64,000 bases of DNA from Pseudomonas moorei (GTDB lineage Bacteria; Pseudomonadota; Gammaproteobacteria; Pseudomonadales; Pseudomonadaceae): positions 434,001-498,000 of the forward strand of contig NZ_VZPP01000003.1 of the NCBI RefSeq assembly GCF_008801475.1, in the 5' to 3' direction. Position 1 is the first letter of the stretch; the number at the start of each line of letters is the position of its first letter. A program made the translations under genes and the position numbers. Under the pieces are notes generated by a model. That model was not told the origin of the DNA. It saw only the letters and a list, made by a program, of their open reading frames with translations, and searched no databases. Below are positions 16,753 to 26,691 of the stretch, piece after piece.

Positions 16753-17207
16753 AGGGGAAAACGCGAAAAAGCAAAACAGGCCGGCATGTTAGCCCTTTGT
16801 CCGCCATTGATCACCCCTCAACATTCAGCGCCACCGGTGTGTCGACAGGCCGGGAACCCTGCACCACCAAAGTCCAATAGCACCCGACTTACCTTTAATT
16901 TTTTTTTGCCGTAGAATCAGCCAGCCTTTTTAGGCGCCAATGTCCGTTAGAAGCTGTTTTCAAAGCGTCACGAGCACAGTCGTTCCTTCAGAGCGGTGTT
17001 GGCGAAGGGTTTTTCCAGCGGGGAAAAATCCGGCGCCAACCCTCATCAGCTCCCGTTCTGCAGGCGTAAAACTTTGAAAGCAGCTTCTGTAAGGAATTGT
17101 CGGTAATTCTGGCTAAGTGGCCCACAACGCCATGCAGCGCATGAGTACGGCGATTCCTGGATGAGCGTCCCGGACACCCATTTGGGACCACTGATGAGGG
17201 TAATACT
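16753..17207. other. long acnB upstream region with structured leader
   Basis: 455 bases with no credible gene. A promoter is visible at 16889-16917. Downstream of it, 16949-16965 pairs with 17072-17088 (17 pairs, one G-U). Inside lie nested stems 16998-17004/17034-17040 and 17010-17016/17022-17028. From about 16924 the acnB transcript would carry roughly 285 untranslated bases containing this structure. Confidence 0.6.
16889..16917 (+). promoter_or_regulatory. putative sigma-70 promoter of acnB
   Basis: TTACCT (16889-16894), 17 bases, then TAGAAT (16912-16917, five of six matches to the -10 consensus). The -35 box is weak. Start expected near 16924. Confidence 0.5.
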
Positions 17208-19808
17208 GTGCTTGAAGCCTACCGCAAACATATCGAAGAGCGCGCAGCACTGGGTATCGTTCCCCAGCCGCTAAACGCCGAACAAACTGCAGGCCTGGTC
17301 GAGCTGCTGAAAAATCCCCCGGCTGGCGAAGAAGCTTTCCTCGTTGACCTGATCACCAATCGCGTTCCACCTGGAGTGGACGAAGCAGCCTATGTCAAGG
17401 CCGGCTTCCTGTCCGCAATCGCCAAAGGCGAAGCCAAATCCCCTCTGATCGACAAAAAACGCGCTGTTGAACTGCTCGGCACCATGCAGGGCGGCTACAA
17501 CATCGTGACCCTGGTCAACCTGCTGGACGACGCCGAACTGGCTCCAGTAGCGGCCGAAGAACTCAAGCACACCCTGCTGATGTTCGATGCCTTCCACGAC
17601 GTCGCTGAAAAAGCCAAGAACGGTAACGTTCACGCCAAGGGCGTGCTGCAGTCCTGGGCTGACGCCGAATGGTTCGTGAAGCGTCCGGTGCTGGCCGACA
17701 AGATCAGCCTGCGCGTGTTCAAGGTCACCGGCGAGACCAACACCGACGACCTGTCCCCTGCTCCTGATGCCTGGTCCCGTCCAGACATCCCGCTGCACGC
17801 CCTGGCCATGCTGAAAATGGCTCGCGACGGCATCGTGCCTGACGCACAAGGCGTCACCGGCCCGATGAAGCAGATCGAAGAAATGCGCAATGCCGGCTTC
17901 CCGATCGCCTACGTCGGCGACGTGGTCGGTACCGGTTCTTCGCGTAAATCGGCAACCAACTCCGTACTGTGGTTCTTCGGCGACGACGTTCCTTACGTGC
18001 CGAACAAGCGTGCCGGCGGTTTCTGCTTCGGCAGCAAGATCGCTCCGATCTTCTACAACACCATGGAAGATGCTGGCGCACTGCCAATCGAATTCGACGT
18101 TTCCAACATGCACATGGGCGACGTGATCGACCTGTACCCGCATGCTGGCAAAGTCTGCAAGCACGGCACCGACGAAGTCCTGACCACCTTCGAAATGAAG
18201 ACTCCGGTCCTGCTGGACGAAGTTCGCGCCGGCGGCCGTATCCCGCTGATCATCGGCCGTGGCCTGACCGAGAAGGCTCGCGCCGAGCTGGGTCTGCCAC
18301 CTTCGACCCTGTTCAAGAAGCCTGAAGCACCGGCTGAAAGCACCAAGGGTTTCACCCTGGCGCAGAAAATGGTCGGCAAGGCGTGCGGCGTGACTGGCAT
18401 TCGTCCAGGCACCTACTGCGAACCGAAAATGACCACCGTGGGTTCCCAGGACACCACCGGTCCAATGACCCGTGACGAGCTGAAAGACCTGGCGTGCCTG
18501 GGCTTCTCGACCGATCTGGTGATGCAGTCCTTCTGCCACACCGCGGCTTACCCCAAGCCGATCGACGTGACCACCCACCACACCCTGCCTGACTTCATCA
18601 TGACCCGTGGCGGCGTGTCCCTGCGTCCGGGCGACGGCATCATCCACTCGTGGCTGAACCGCATGCTGCTGCCAGACACCGTCGGTACCGGTGGTGACTC
18701 GCACACCCGTTTCCCGATCGGCATCTCGTTCCCGGCCGGTTCCGGCCTGGTGGCATTCGCCGCCGCCACCGGCGTCATGCCGCTGGACATGCCTGAGTCG
18801 ATCCTGGTTCGCTTCAAGGGCGAACTGCAGCCAGGCGTCACCCTGCGTGACCTGGTTCACGCCATTCCTTACTACGCGATCCAGAAAGGCCTGCTGACCG
18901 TAGAGAAGAAAGGCAAGAAAAACGCCTTCTCCGGCCGCATCCTGGAGATCGAAGGTCTGGAAAAACTGACCGTCGAGCAAGCGTTCGAACTGTCCGACGC
19001 CTCGGCCGAACGTTCGGCTGCCGGTTGCACCATCAAGCTGTCCAAAGAGTCGATCGCTGAATACCTGCAGTCGAACATCACCCTGCTGCGCTGGATGATC
19101 GGCGAAGGCTACGGCGATGCGCGTACCCTGGAGCGTCGTGCTCAAGCGATGGAAGCCTGGCTGGCCAACCCTGAGCTGCTGGAAGCGGACAAAGACGCTG
19201 AGTACGCCGAAGTCATCGAGATCGACCTGGCCGACGTCAAGGAGCCTGTGCTCTGCGCGCCGAACGACCCGGACGACGCTCGCCTGCTCTCCAGCGTTGC
19301 TGGCGAGAAGATCGACGAAGTGTTCATCGGTTCGTGCATGACCAACATCGGTCACTTCCGCGCGGCCGGCAAGTTGCTGGAACAGGTCAAGGGTCAGCTG
19401 CCTACCCGTCTGTGGCTGTCGCCGCCGACCAAGATGGACGCTCACCAACTGACCGAAGAAGGCTACTACGGCATCTACGGCAAGGCTGGCGCGCGCATGG
19501 AAATGCCGGGCTGCTCGCTGTGCATGGGTAACCAGGCACGTGTAGAGCCGAACTCGACTGTCGTGTCGACTTCGACCCGTAACTTCCCGAACCGTCTGGG
19601 TGACGGCGCGAACGTCTACCTGGCTTCGGCCGAGCTGGCGTCGGTGGCTTCCATCCTGGGTCGCCTGCCGACTGTCGAGGAGTACATGGAATACGCTGGC
19701 AAGATCGACAGCATGGCGGCTGATGTCTACCGCTACCTGTCCTTCGACCAGATCGCCGAGTTCCGCGAAGCGGCTGCGAACGCCAACATCCCGGTCGTTC
19801 AAGCCTAA
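17208..19808 (+). CDS. acnB: aconitate hydratase B
   Basis: Main TCA-cycle aconitase, interconverting citrate and isocitrate, with possible 2-methylisocitrate dehydratase activity. The 866 residues match the AcnB layout: N-terminal HEAT-like domain ([19 protein letters not shown]), swivel domain ([12 protein letters not shown]), then the catalytic core with [4Fe-4S] ligands in GSCMTNIGH and [11 protein letters not shown]. Start is GTG at 17208 after TGAGGG. It is monocistronic, ended by a strong terminator at 19825. Codon use is strongly biased as for a highly expressed gene. Aconitases are iron-responsive and in Pseudomonas acnB is a known PrrF small-RNA target, so control in the leader is plausible. 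Confidence 0.98.
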   Translation: MLEAYRKHIEERAALGIVPQPLNAEQTAGLVELLKNPPAGEEAFLVDLITNRVPPGVDEAAYVKAGFLSAIAKGEAKSPLIDKKRAVELLGTMQGGYNIVTLVNLLDDAELAPVAAEELKHTLLMFDAFHDVAEKAKNGNVHAKGVLQSWADAEWFVKRPVLADKISLRVFKVTGETNTDDLSPAPDAWSRPDIPLHALAMLKMARDGIVPDAQGVTGPMKQIEEMRNAGFPIAYVGDVVGTGSSRKSATNSVLWFFGDDVPYVPNKRAGGFCFGSKIAPIFYNTMEDAGALPIEFDVSNMHMGDVIDLYPHAGKVCKHGTDEVLTTFEMKTPVLLDEVRAGGRIPLIIGRGLTEKARAELGLPPSTLFKKPEAPAESTKGFTLAQKMVGKACGVTGIRPGTYCEPKMTTVGSQDTTGPMTRDELKDLACLGFSTDLVMQSFCHTAAYPKPIDVTTHHTLPDFIMTRGGVSLRPGDGIIHSWLNRMLLPDTVGTGGDSHTRFPIGISFPAGSGLVAFAAATGVMPLDMPESILVRFKGELQPGVTLRDLVHAIPYYAIQKGLLTVEKKGKKNAFSGRILEIEGLEKLTVEQAFELSDASAERSAAGCTIKLSKESIAEYLQSNITLLRWMIGEGYGDARTLERRAQAMEAWLANPELLEADKDAEYAEVIEIDLADVKEPVLCAPNDPDDARLLSSVAGEKIDEVFIGSCMTNIGHFRAAGKLLEQVKGQLPTRLWLSPPTKMDAHQLTEEGYYGIYGKAGARMEMPGCSLCMGNQARVEPNSTVVSTSTRNFPNRLGDGANVYLASAELASVASILGRLPTVEEYMEYAGKIDSMAADVYRYLSFDQIAEFREAAANANIPVVQA

Positions 19809-19824
19809 CGCTGCAAGGCAATGA

Positions 19825-19862
19825 AAAACGCCGCCCATCGTGAGATGAGCGGCGTTTTTTTA
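19825..19862 (+). terminator. bidirectional intrinsic terminator of acnB and the SulP gene
   Basis: Stem AAAACGCCGC (19825-19834) pairs with GCGGCGTTTT (19849-19858), followed by further T residues on the plus strand; an A-run on the left supplies a T-run for the minus strand. It serves acnB and the converging SulP gene. Confidence 0.92.
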
Positions 19863-19892
19863 TGCCTGTTGGTTCAACCTCGCCACCCTCCA

Positions 19893-21554
19893 TCATTCAG
19901 GTCCCGCGGAGTACTTGAGGGCCTGTTGCACCGCACCATCCACACTCAACCCACTCAGCGTCACGCCGTTAGCCTGGACTTCGGGCAATACCGCCAACGC
20001 ACCTTGCGCCTCGTCCTTAAGACGAGCCAGGACCAGCTTCTTGCCTTCGTTATGCACCCGTACAAAAAACTCCTGCAGCGCCTCGATGCTGGTGCCATCC
20101 AGGTTCGGTGACTCCTCCAGGCTGAGGATCGCGGTATGGAGCGGAGCAGGTGAATGCCGGATCAAGTGCAAGGCGGCACCGAGAATCCGTTCGACATTGG
20201 CAAAGAACAACGCTTCGCCCGGTCGCAGGATCAGGACGCCCGGCTCTATTTTCGCCGCCGGATGACGTTGCACATCGACAAAGTCGTGCCCGTCGTCGAT
20301 CCGGCCAAGAATCTGGATATCGGCCGCCGACATTTGCTTGAGCATCAGCAGCACGCTGATCGCCACGGACACCAGCAAGCCATCCAGCACCCCCAGCACC
20401 AGCACCGCACCCACTGCGCACATCACCAGCACGCGGTCACGCCGCCAGATGAAATATCGCCCCAGCGGCTGCAGGCTCAACCCGCGCGCCAAGGCATGGA
20501 TGACGATGGCGGCGAGGATCGGTTCCGGGGTCAGCGCGATATACGGCAGTACCGTCATGACAATCAGCAGCACCACCAGCGCCGCCACGCCACCGGCCAG
20601 CCGTGAAGTGGCGCCCGCCGCCTCGTTGGCCGATGTCGCCGAGTACCCCGCCCCCGCCGGCATGCCATGGAACAGGCCGGAGAGCAGGTTGGAGGCCCCG
20701 AGGGCCAGCAGGTCGCGGTTCGATTTCACCCGGTCACCGTGCTTGAGCGCGTAGGCGCTGATCGAGCCGTAGGATTCCGCGTACAGGATCATCACCATGG
20801 CAAACGCCACTTCGCCCAAACGCAGCCAATCGGCAAACGGCAACACCGGCAGGTTCGGCACTTCCAGGCTCAGGTTGATGAGTCCGATCATCTTCACGCC
20901 ATACGCCGACAGGTTCAGCCACTGGCCGGCCGCGATGCCGATCACCACCACGAGCAAGCCGCCGGGTACCCGTGGAAACCGCGAAAACAATAACAACAAC
21001 ACCAGCGCCACCGCCGCCACACCGGCCGCCGGCCAGTTCCATTGCGGCAACTGTTCGAACAATTGCGGCGCGAAACGCACCAGGTTGGCGTCGATCAATT
21101 GCACACCGACCACACTGGCGACCTGCTTGAGAATGATGGTCAGCGCCAGGCCAAAGGCAAACCCGCGCAACACCGGTTTGGCAATAAAGGAAGTGACGCT
21201 GCCAAAACGAAAGATCCCGGCCAGCAGAAACAGCCCGCCGGTAACCAGCACCAGCCCGACCGCCAGGGTCGAACGCAGCTGCGGGTCGCCGTTGGCCATG
21301 GTCGCGGTCGCCGCCGCCAGCACCGCCGCCGCCGATGACGTGGCCGAGACAATGGCAAACCGGCTGGTGCCGAACAGCCCGTAACAGAGCAAACCGGCAA
21401 ACAGCGCAATGACCCCGGCCTGCGGCGCCAATGCGGCGATGCTCGAATAGGCGACCGCTTCGGGCAACAACAGCCCGGCAATCGACAGCCCGGCGAGCAC
21501 ATCCTGCCAGCGATGGGGCTGTTCGCTGGGGTTGGGGGTTGACGCGCTTGACAA
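19893..21554 (-). CDS. SulP family anion transporter with STAS domain
   Basis: A 553-residue inner-membrane protein with the SulP signature near the N-terminus (DVLAGLSIAGLLLPEAVAYS) and about 11-12 membrane segments, then a cytoplasmic STAS domain (about 430-550, with SLEESPNLDGTSIEAL). The family moves sulfate, bicarbonate or dicarboxylates; the substrate is not evident. The start is TTG at 21554, preceded by GGAGG seven bases upstream. A longer reading to 21602 would begin inside the terminator hairpin of the neighbouring gene and is rejected. Confidence 0.87.
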   Translation of the reverse strand: MSSASTPNPSEQPHRWQDVLAGLSIAGLLLPEAVAYSSIAALAPQAGVIALFAGLLCYGLFGTSRFAIVSATSSAAAVLAAATATMANGDPQLRSTLAVGLVLVTGGLFLLAGIFRFGSVTSFIAKPVLRGFAFGLALTIILKQVASVVGVQLIDANLVRFAPQLFEQLPQWNWPAAGVAAVALVLLLLFSRFPRVPGGLLVVVIGIAAGQWLNLSAYGVKMIGLINLSLEVPNLPVLPFADWLRLGEVAFAMVMILYAESYGSISAYALKHGDRVKSNRDLLALGASNLLSGLFHGMPAGAGYSATSANEAAGATSRLAGGVAALVVLLIVMTVLPYIALTPEPILAAIVIHALARGLSLQPLGRYFIWRRDRVLVMCAVGAVLVLGVLDGLLVSVAISVLLMLKQMSAADIQILGRIDDGHDFVDVQRHPAAKIEPGVLILRPGEALFFANVERILGAALHLIRHSPAPLHTAILSLEESPNLDGTSIEALQEFFVRVHNEGKKLVLARLKDEAQGALAVLPEVQANGVTLSGLSVDGAVQQALKYSAGPE

Positions 21555-21577
21555 TCCGGTGCCTCCGTTCGACAGGC

Positions 21578-21611
21578 AAAAAAAAACCGCTGCGCGTATC
21601 ACGCGCAGCGG
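21578..21611 (-). terminator. intrinsic terminator of the HAAAP transporter gene
   Basis: On the minus strand CCGCTGCGCG-TGATA-CGCGCAGCGG followed by nine T residues; it lies 45 bases past the stop of the gene ending at 21656. Confidence 0.92.
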
Positions 21612-21655
21612 CCACTGTAACTGTCAATCAGGTACTGCGCGAGCAGGCCCGGCGC

Positions 21656-22936
21656 TCAAGCCGTCAGCGAGTAGATCAAAGCCGTAATCGCCACCAGCCC
21701 CACCGCCACCACAAATACGTTGGACGCCTGGCCGCGATAGCGCGCCATGGCCGGCACCTTGCGGATTGCGTACATCGGCATCAGGAACAGGATTGCCGCG
21801 ATGACCGGGCCACCGAGGGTTTCGATCATGCCGAGGATGCTCGGGTTGAGGGTGGCGACGATCCAGCACACCACCAGCATGAACGCCGCGACGATGCGGT
21901 CCAGCGCCTTGGCGCCCGGGCGTTTGCCGCTCTTGACGATCAGGCCTTTCAAGCCTTCGCTGGCGCCGATGTAGTGGCCCAGAAACGACTTGGAAATGGC
22001 CACGAAGGCAATTAACGGTGCCGCAAAGGCGATGGTCGGATTGCTGAAGTGGTTGGCCAGGTACGACAGGATCGACAGGTTCTGCGCCTTGGCCTCGGCC
22101 AGTTGTGCCGGGGACAGGGTCAGCACGCAGCTGAAGACGAAGAACAGCACCATCACCACCATCAAGGCGTGGGCGCGCGACAGGATCTGCGAGCTGCGCT
22201 CTTCGGCGTGTTCACCGTAACGACGCTTCTGATCGACCGCGAACGCCGAGATGATCGGCGAGTGGTTGAACGAAAACACCATCACCGGAATCGCCAGCCA
22301 CAGGGTGTGCAGCAACGCCGACGGCGCAGGCAGGGTGCTGGCCGTGGTCAGGATGCCGCCGTTCCAGTGTGGAATCAGGAACACCGCCAAAAACAGCAAG
22401 GCGACGATGAACGGATACACCATCAGGCTCATGGCCTTGACGATCATCTGCTCGCCACAGCGCACAACCGCCAGCAGGCCGAGGATCAGCACCAGCGACA
22501 GCACCGCGCGCGGTGGCGGCATGATGTGCAGTTGATGCTCCAGGAAGCTGCCTACGGTGTTGGTCAGCGCCACGCTGTAGATCAGCAGGATCGGGAAAAT
22601 CGCGAAGAAGTACAGCAGGGTGATCAACGCGCCGGCCTTGATGCCGAAATGCTGCTCTACCACCTCGGTGATGTCCGCGCCTTCACGGCCGGACAGCACG
22701 AAACGGGTCAGGCCACGGTGCGCATAGAAAGTCATCGGGAATGCCAGCAGTGCCAGCACCAGCAACGGCCAGAAGCCGCCCAGGCCCGCGTTGATCGGTA
22801 AAAACAGGGTACCTGCACCAATCGCCGTGCCAAACAGGCCAAGCATCCAGGTGGTGTCTTGGCGATTCCAGCTCGAAAGGGTCGCTGGTGTCGCGTCTAC
22901 ATAGCGTTCGTTAACGCTATTGGCCTGATCATTCAT
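21656..22936 (-). CDS. HAAAP family serine/threonine-type amino-acid permease
   Basis: A 426-residue protein with about 11 membrane segments. The motif GLFGTAIGAGTLFLPINAG (residues ~31-49) is typical of the SdaC/TdcC branch of hydroxy/aromatic amino-acid permeases, which take up serine or threonine with protons. ATG 22936 gives MNDQANSVNER; the open frame extends to 23137 but lacks a ribosome site. No serine dehydratase gene is adjacent. Its own terminator shows it is a single transcription unit. Confidence 0.88.
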   Translation of the reverse strand: MNDQANSVNERYVDATPATLSSWNRQDTTWMLGLFGTAIGAGTLFLPINAGLGGFWPLLVLALLAFPMTFYAHRGLTRFVLSGREGADITEVVEQHFGIKAGALITLLYFFAIFPILLIYSVALTNTVGSFLEHQLHIMPPPRAVLSLVLILGLLAVVRCGEQMIVKAMSLMVYPFIVALLFLAVFLIPHWNGGILTTASTLPAPSALLHTLWLAIPVMVFSFNHSPIISAFAVDQKRRYGEHAEERSSQILSRAHALMVVMVLFFVFSCVLTLSPAQLAEAKAQNLSILSYLANHFSNPTIAFAAPLIAFVAISKSFLGHYIGASEGLKGLIVKSGKRPGAKALDRIVAAFMLVVCWIVATLNPSILGMIETLGGPVIAAILFLMPMYAIRKVPAMARYRGQASNVFVVAVGLVAITALIYSLTA

Positions 22937-23170
22937 CCGGTGGGATCTCCACATTCCGGTCACTTGCCACCCGGTCAGAACGCGTCGGAGTACCCGACAG
23001 GCAGCGCCCTGGCCGAAACAGGGGCGCGATTGTCCGGGATTAGTGAACAGAAGCAAAGACTTAGGTGATGGACGATGGTGCCAGGTGACTGAAATCGAAC
23101 AACCTATTGGACCCACAGGGTTTGTGCCAAAGCACAATCCCCGCTTGATAAAGGTCCGACATCATGTATT

Positions 23171-23180
23171 TTTGATCAAA
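23171..23180. promoter_or_regulatory. palindrome upstream of tautomerase-tetR unit
   Basis: TTTGATCAAA is a perfect ten-base palindrome about 25 bases ahead of the tautomerase start; it could be the operator of the co-transcribed TetR regulator or part of the promoter. Weak evidence. Confidence 0.3.
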
Positions 23181-23205
23181 CCTGTCTCTCTTTCGGAGTC
23201 TTCCC

Positions 23206-23589
23206 ATGCCACTGGTTCGCATCGAGATCAAAAAGCAACAGGACCCTACCTACGCCAAACGTATCGGCCAACTGATCTACGCCGCCATGCGCAGCAGCAT
23301 TGGCGTGCCGGAGGACGATAACTTCCAGATCCTCGCCGAACACGACGAACAGCACTTCATCTTTGATCCCGGATACCTGGGCATCCCGCGCAGCGACAAG
23401 CTGGTCATCATTCAGATCACCCTGAGCGAAGGCCGCACCGTCGAGCAGAAAAAACTGCTCTACAAAACCATCGCCGAGAGCCTGAACGCGGAACTGGCGG
23501 TGCGTCTGGAAGACGTTTTCATTAATCTGGTGGAAGTGAAGAAAGAGAATTGGTCGTTTGGCAACGGCGTTGCCCAGTACGCCCTCTGA
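23206..23589 (+). CDS. tautomerase-superfamily protein
   Basis: A 127-residue protein starting MPLVRIEI, so that proline becomes the N-terminal catalytic base after methionine removal, as in 4-oxalocrotonate tautomerase relatives. It is twice the length of the 4-OT subunit, with the beta-alpha-beta unit duplicated (second unit about 65-120, KLVIIQITLSEGRTVEQKK). Substrate is unknown. CGGAG precedes the ATG. A TetR regulator follows 30 bases downstream and probably controls it. Confidence 0.85.
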   Translation: MPLVRIEIKKQQDPTYAKRIGQLIYAAMRSSIGVPEDDNFQILAEHDEQHFIFDPGYLGIPRSDKLVIIQITLSEGRTVEQKKLLYKTIAESLNAELAVRLEDVFINLVEVKKENWSFGNGVAQYAL

Positions 23590-23619
23590 TTTTTGCAATT
23601 TAATCTCTGTGAGTCCCCC

Positions 23620-24225
23620 ATGCCCCGAGTCTCCCGCAAGCAAGCCGACCTGAACCGCGAAATCATCGTCGAGGCGGCCACGCGGCTGTTTCGCGAGCGC
23701 GGCCTGCACGGGATCAGCGTCGTCGATGTGATGGGCGCGGCGGGGCTGACCCATGGCGGGTTCTATGGTCATTTTGAATCGAAGGAGGCGCTGGCCGTTG
23801 AGGCCAGTGGCCGGGCTTTCGAACAAGCCGCCGGCCGCTGGCGGGAGTGGATTGTGGCGGCCGAGGACCACGCCGCCGCACGCCGCGCCTTGATCGAGCC
23901 CTACCTGTCGACCGCCAGCCGCGACAACCCGGGGGACAGCTGCCCGGTGGTGGCGTTTGCCGGCGACATGTGCCACGAGTCCACCGACAGCGCCTTGCGC
24001 GAGACCTTCATCGGCGGTTTGAACCGGTTGTTCGATACCCTGGCCAACCTGATGGACTCAAGCGACGCGGCGAGCAACCGCCAACAGGCGCTGGTGCAGT
24101 ATTCGCTGATGGTCGGTGCCTTGACGCTGGCCCGCGCCACCCGTGGCGACGCCCTGTCGGATGAAATACTGGAGGCGGCCAAGGGCTTTCTCGGCGCGGC
24201 GCCTGCATCCCCTGCACCACGCTGA
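23620..24225 (+). CDS. TetR family regulator
   Basis: The N-terminal helix-turn-helix (residues 8-55, IIVEAATRLFRERGLHGISV and AAGLTHGGFYGHFESKEAL) marks a TetR repressor of 201 residues; the THGGFYGHF variant is common in regulators next to small oxidoreductases or tautomerases. ATG 23620 is used; the frame extends to a TTG at 23593. It follows the tautomerase gene and is likely an autoregulated repressor responding to an electrophilic compound. Confidence 0.88.
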   Translation: MPRVSRKQADLNREIIVEAATRLFRERGLHGISVVDVMGAAGLTHGGFYGHFESKEALAVEASGRAFEQAAGRWREWIVAAEDHAAARRALIEPYLSTASRDNPGDSCPVVAFAGDMCHESTDSALRETFIGGLNRLFDTLANLMDSSDAASNRQQALVQYSLMVGALTLARATRGDALSDEILEAAKGFLGAAPASPAPR

Positions 24226-24377
24226 ATGCTGCTACCCCATAGAAAACCCTCGCTTGCCGCGCCAGCTCCTACACTGAGTGACGCGGCACCGATGTTGCTT
24301 GTTGCCAGGACGTCCGGCAACCAGCCATCTCAACCGATGTTCGAGCCCGATATTCCGATGCCCACAGGGAGCCAAGC

Positions 24378-25343
24378 ATGCCTGCAACCGTTCTGGTACT
24401 GGTCGAAACCATCAATGATTATCTGCCCATCCTCGAACATCAGGGCTTTCACCTGATATTGGCGCCTACGCCTGCCGAACGCGCCGAGGCCATCACCCGG
24501 CACAGCGGCCAGATCAATGCGGTCCTGACCCGCGGCCCCTTAGGCTTGTATGCCGATGAAATCGCCGCCCTGCCCAATCTGAAGATCATTTGCGTGATCG
24601 GCGCCGGTTATGAGCACGTCGACCTGCAAGCGGCGGCCGACCGCGGCATCACCGTCACCAATGGCGCCGGGGTCAACGCCTCTTCAGTGGCGGACCATGC
24701 CATGGCCTTGCTGCTGTCACTGGTGCGCGACATCCCGCGCTGCGACGCCGCCGTGCGTCGGGGCGAGTGGCCGAAAATCATGCGCCCTTCCCTGGCCGGC
24801 AAGCGCCTGGGCATCCTCGGCCTCGGCGCCGTCGGCATGGCCATCGCCAAACGCGCCGCCAACGGCTTCGACATGAGCGTGAGCTACCACAACCGGCAAC
24901 ATCGCAGCGACGTGACCTACAACTTCTGCTCCACCCCCACCGAATTGGCGCGCGCCTCGGACTTTTTGATCATCGCCACCCCCGGAGGCCTGACCACCAA
25001 ACACCTGATCAACCGCCAGGTGCTCGACGCCCTTGGCCCCAAGGGTTTCATCGTCAACATTGCCCGGGCCAGCGTGGTAGTCACCACCGACCTGATCAGT
25101 GCCCTGGAACAACGCCGCATCGCCGGTGCCGCACTGGATGTCTTCGATGCCGAGCCTCAAGTGCCGGATGCACTCAAGTCGCTGACCAATGTGGTGCTGA
25201 CCCCGCACGTCGCCGGATTGTCACCGGAAGCGACCCAGGGCACCGTCGAACTGGTGGGCCGCAACCTCGTGGCGTTCTTTTCCGGGCAACCGGTGCTCAC
25301 CCCGGTTGAACTGCCGAGCCGCCTCAGCAATGCGGTCCTGTAG
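24378..25343 (+). CDS. D-2-hydroxyacid dehydrogenase
   Basis: NAD(P)-dependent reductase of 2-oxoacids (glyoxylate/hydroxypyruvate reductase-like), 321 residues. The Rossmann motif GILGLGAVGMAIA lies at about 148-160. The catalytic triad is Arg in NIARAS (~233), Glu in DVFDAEP (~262) and His in LTPHVAG (~280). NIARAS replaces the more usual NIARGS. A ribosome site AGGGAG precedes the ATG. Substrate is not predictable; it stands alone. Confidence 0.9.
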   Translation: MPATVLVLVETINDYLPILEHQGFHLILAPTPAERAEAITRHSGQINAVLTRGPLGLYADEIAALPNLKIICVIGAGYEHVDLQAAADRGITVTNGAGVNASSVADHAMALLLSLVRDIPRCDAAVRRGEWPKIMRPSLAGKRLGILGLGAVGMAIAKRAANGFDMSVSYHNRQHRSDVTYNFCSTPTELARASDFLIIATPGGLTTKHLINRQVLDALGPKGFIVNIARASVVVTTDLISALEQRRIAGAALDVFDAEPQVPDALKSLTNVVLTPHVAGLSPEATQGTVELVGRNLVAFFSGQPVLTPVELPSRLSNAVL

Positions 25344-25486
25344 GACAATTCAAACAGGTGTATCAAACTCAATGATTGCCCGGCAACACGCTCACCAATA
25401 AGGGCGGTTCGTGGTTGTGGGGGCCGGGTGAGCGCATTAGATTAGCCAATAGTTTCAGGCCTCCAGAATAAGCAGAAGGGATAAGC

Positions 25487-26554
25487 ATGGCGCTTACTGA
25501 CCAGTCCACTCGTATCCGCACCGGCGAAGAACTCGATGCCAGCCTGATCGATCCGTACCTCAAGGCGCACATTCCGGGCCTCAGCGGCTTGCCGCAGATC
25601 AGCCAGTTCCCTGGCGGTGCCTCGAACCTCACCTACCTGCTGGAATACCCCGAACAGGAATTCGTCCTGCGTCGCCCGCCCTTCGGCCACAAAGCCAAGT
25701 CCGCCCATGACATGGGTCGCGAGTTTCGCATTCTCAACCAGCTTCGCGAGGGTTTTCCCTACTGCCCCAAGGCTTACGTGCACTGCACCGATGAATCGGT
25801 GATCGGTGCCGAGTTCTATGTGATGGAACGGGTCAAGGGGATCATCCTGCGCTCCGAGCTGCCGCCGGAGCTGGGCCTGGATTCGGCGAAAACCGAAGCC
25901 TTGTGCAAGAGTTTCATCGACAAGTTCGTCGAACTGCACCGGGTCGACTACAACGCTTACGGCCTGGGCGATCTTGGCAAGCCCGAAGGTTACGTGGCCC
26001 GCCAGATCAAAGGCTGGAGCGACCGCTACGAGAAAGCCCTGACGCCCGACGCGCCCCAATGGGAAGCGGTCAAAGCCTGGCTCAACGACAAGATGCCGGC
26101 CGATCACCCGACATCCAGCATCGTCCACAACGACTACCGTTTCGACAACGTCATCCTCGACCCGAACAACCCGATGCAGATCATCGGTGTGCTCGACTGG
26201 GAACTGACCACCCTCGGCGACCCGTTGATGGACCTGGGCAATACCCTCGCCTACTGGATCGAAGCCGGTGACCCGGCGCCGGTGCAACTGATGCGTCGCC
26301 AGCCAAGCCACGCGCCCGGCATGCTGACCCGCCGGGAGTTCGTCGATTACTACGCCGAGCGCTCAGGCATCCAGATCGACAACTTCGATTTCTACTACAC
26401 CTACGGCCTGTTCCGCCTGGCCGGCATCGTGCAGCAGATCTACTACCGCTTCTACCACGGCCAGACCCAGGACAAACGCTTCGCGCAGTTCATTCACATG
26501 AACAAACTGCTGGAGCAGATGAGCCTGCAGGTCATCCAGAAATCCAGCCTGTGA
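25487..26554 (+). CDS. APH-like phosphotransferase family protein (acyl-CoA dehydrogenase-associated type)
   Basis: A 355-residue aminoglycoside-phosphotransferase-like kinase. FPGGASNLTYLL (nucleotide loop) and FVLRRPPFG come first. The catalytic loop is VHNDYRFDNVIL (~214-225) and the metal site is VLDWELTTLGDP (~235-246). This subgroup is the bacterial counterpart of the ACAD10/11 kinase domain, which phosphorylates 4-hydroxy fatty acyl-CoA before dehydration; that role is inferred from family. An SDR dehydrogenase follows 137 bases downstream and may act in the same lipid pathway. Confidence 0.87.
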   Translation: MALTDQSTRIRTGEELDASLIDPYLKAHIPGLSGLPQISQFPGGASNLTYLLEYPEQEFVLRRPPFGHKAKSAHDMGREFRILNQLREGFPYCPKAYVHCTDESVIGAEFYVMERVKGIILRSELPPELGLDSAKTEALCKSFIDKFVELHRVDYNAYGLGDLGKPEGYVARQIKGWSDRYEKALTPDAPQWEAVKAWLNDKMPADHPTSSIVHNDYRFDNVILDPNNPMQIIGVLDWELTTLGDPLMDLGNTLAYWIEAGDPAPVQLMRRQPSHAPGMLTRREFVDYYAERSGIQIDNFDFYYTYGLFRLAGIVQQIYYRFYHGQTQDKRFAQFIHMNKLLEQMSLQVIQKSSL

Positions 26555-26566
26555 CCTTACGCGATC

Positions 26567-26598
26567 CCTGTCGGAGCGAGCCTGCTCGCGAAGATCGT
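26567..26598. repeat. single REP element
   Basis: One REP copy (GGAGCGAGCCTGCTCGCGAA) between the kinase and SDR genes. Confidence 0.75.
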
Positions 26599-26691
26599 GA
26601 ACGATAACGCGCAGTGACTGGCCTCAACTGAACAGCATTGGCTGCAACCCGGCATTTGACTCGATAACAAGATTTTTTATAGGGGAATCCC

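Noticed and set aside
16988..17231. Short minus-strand frames in the acnB leader
   Set aside because: No ribosome site, no family, and they overlap the acnB promoter-proximal leader structure.
17271..19838. An 855-codon open frame antisense to acnB
   Set aside because: It mirrors the acnB coding strand (GC-rich third positions remove stops on the opposite strand) and has no family features; acnB is certain.
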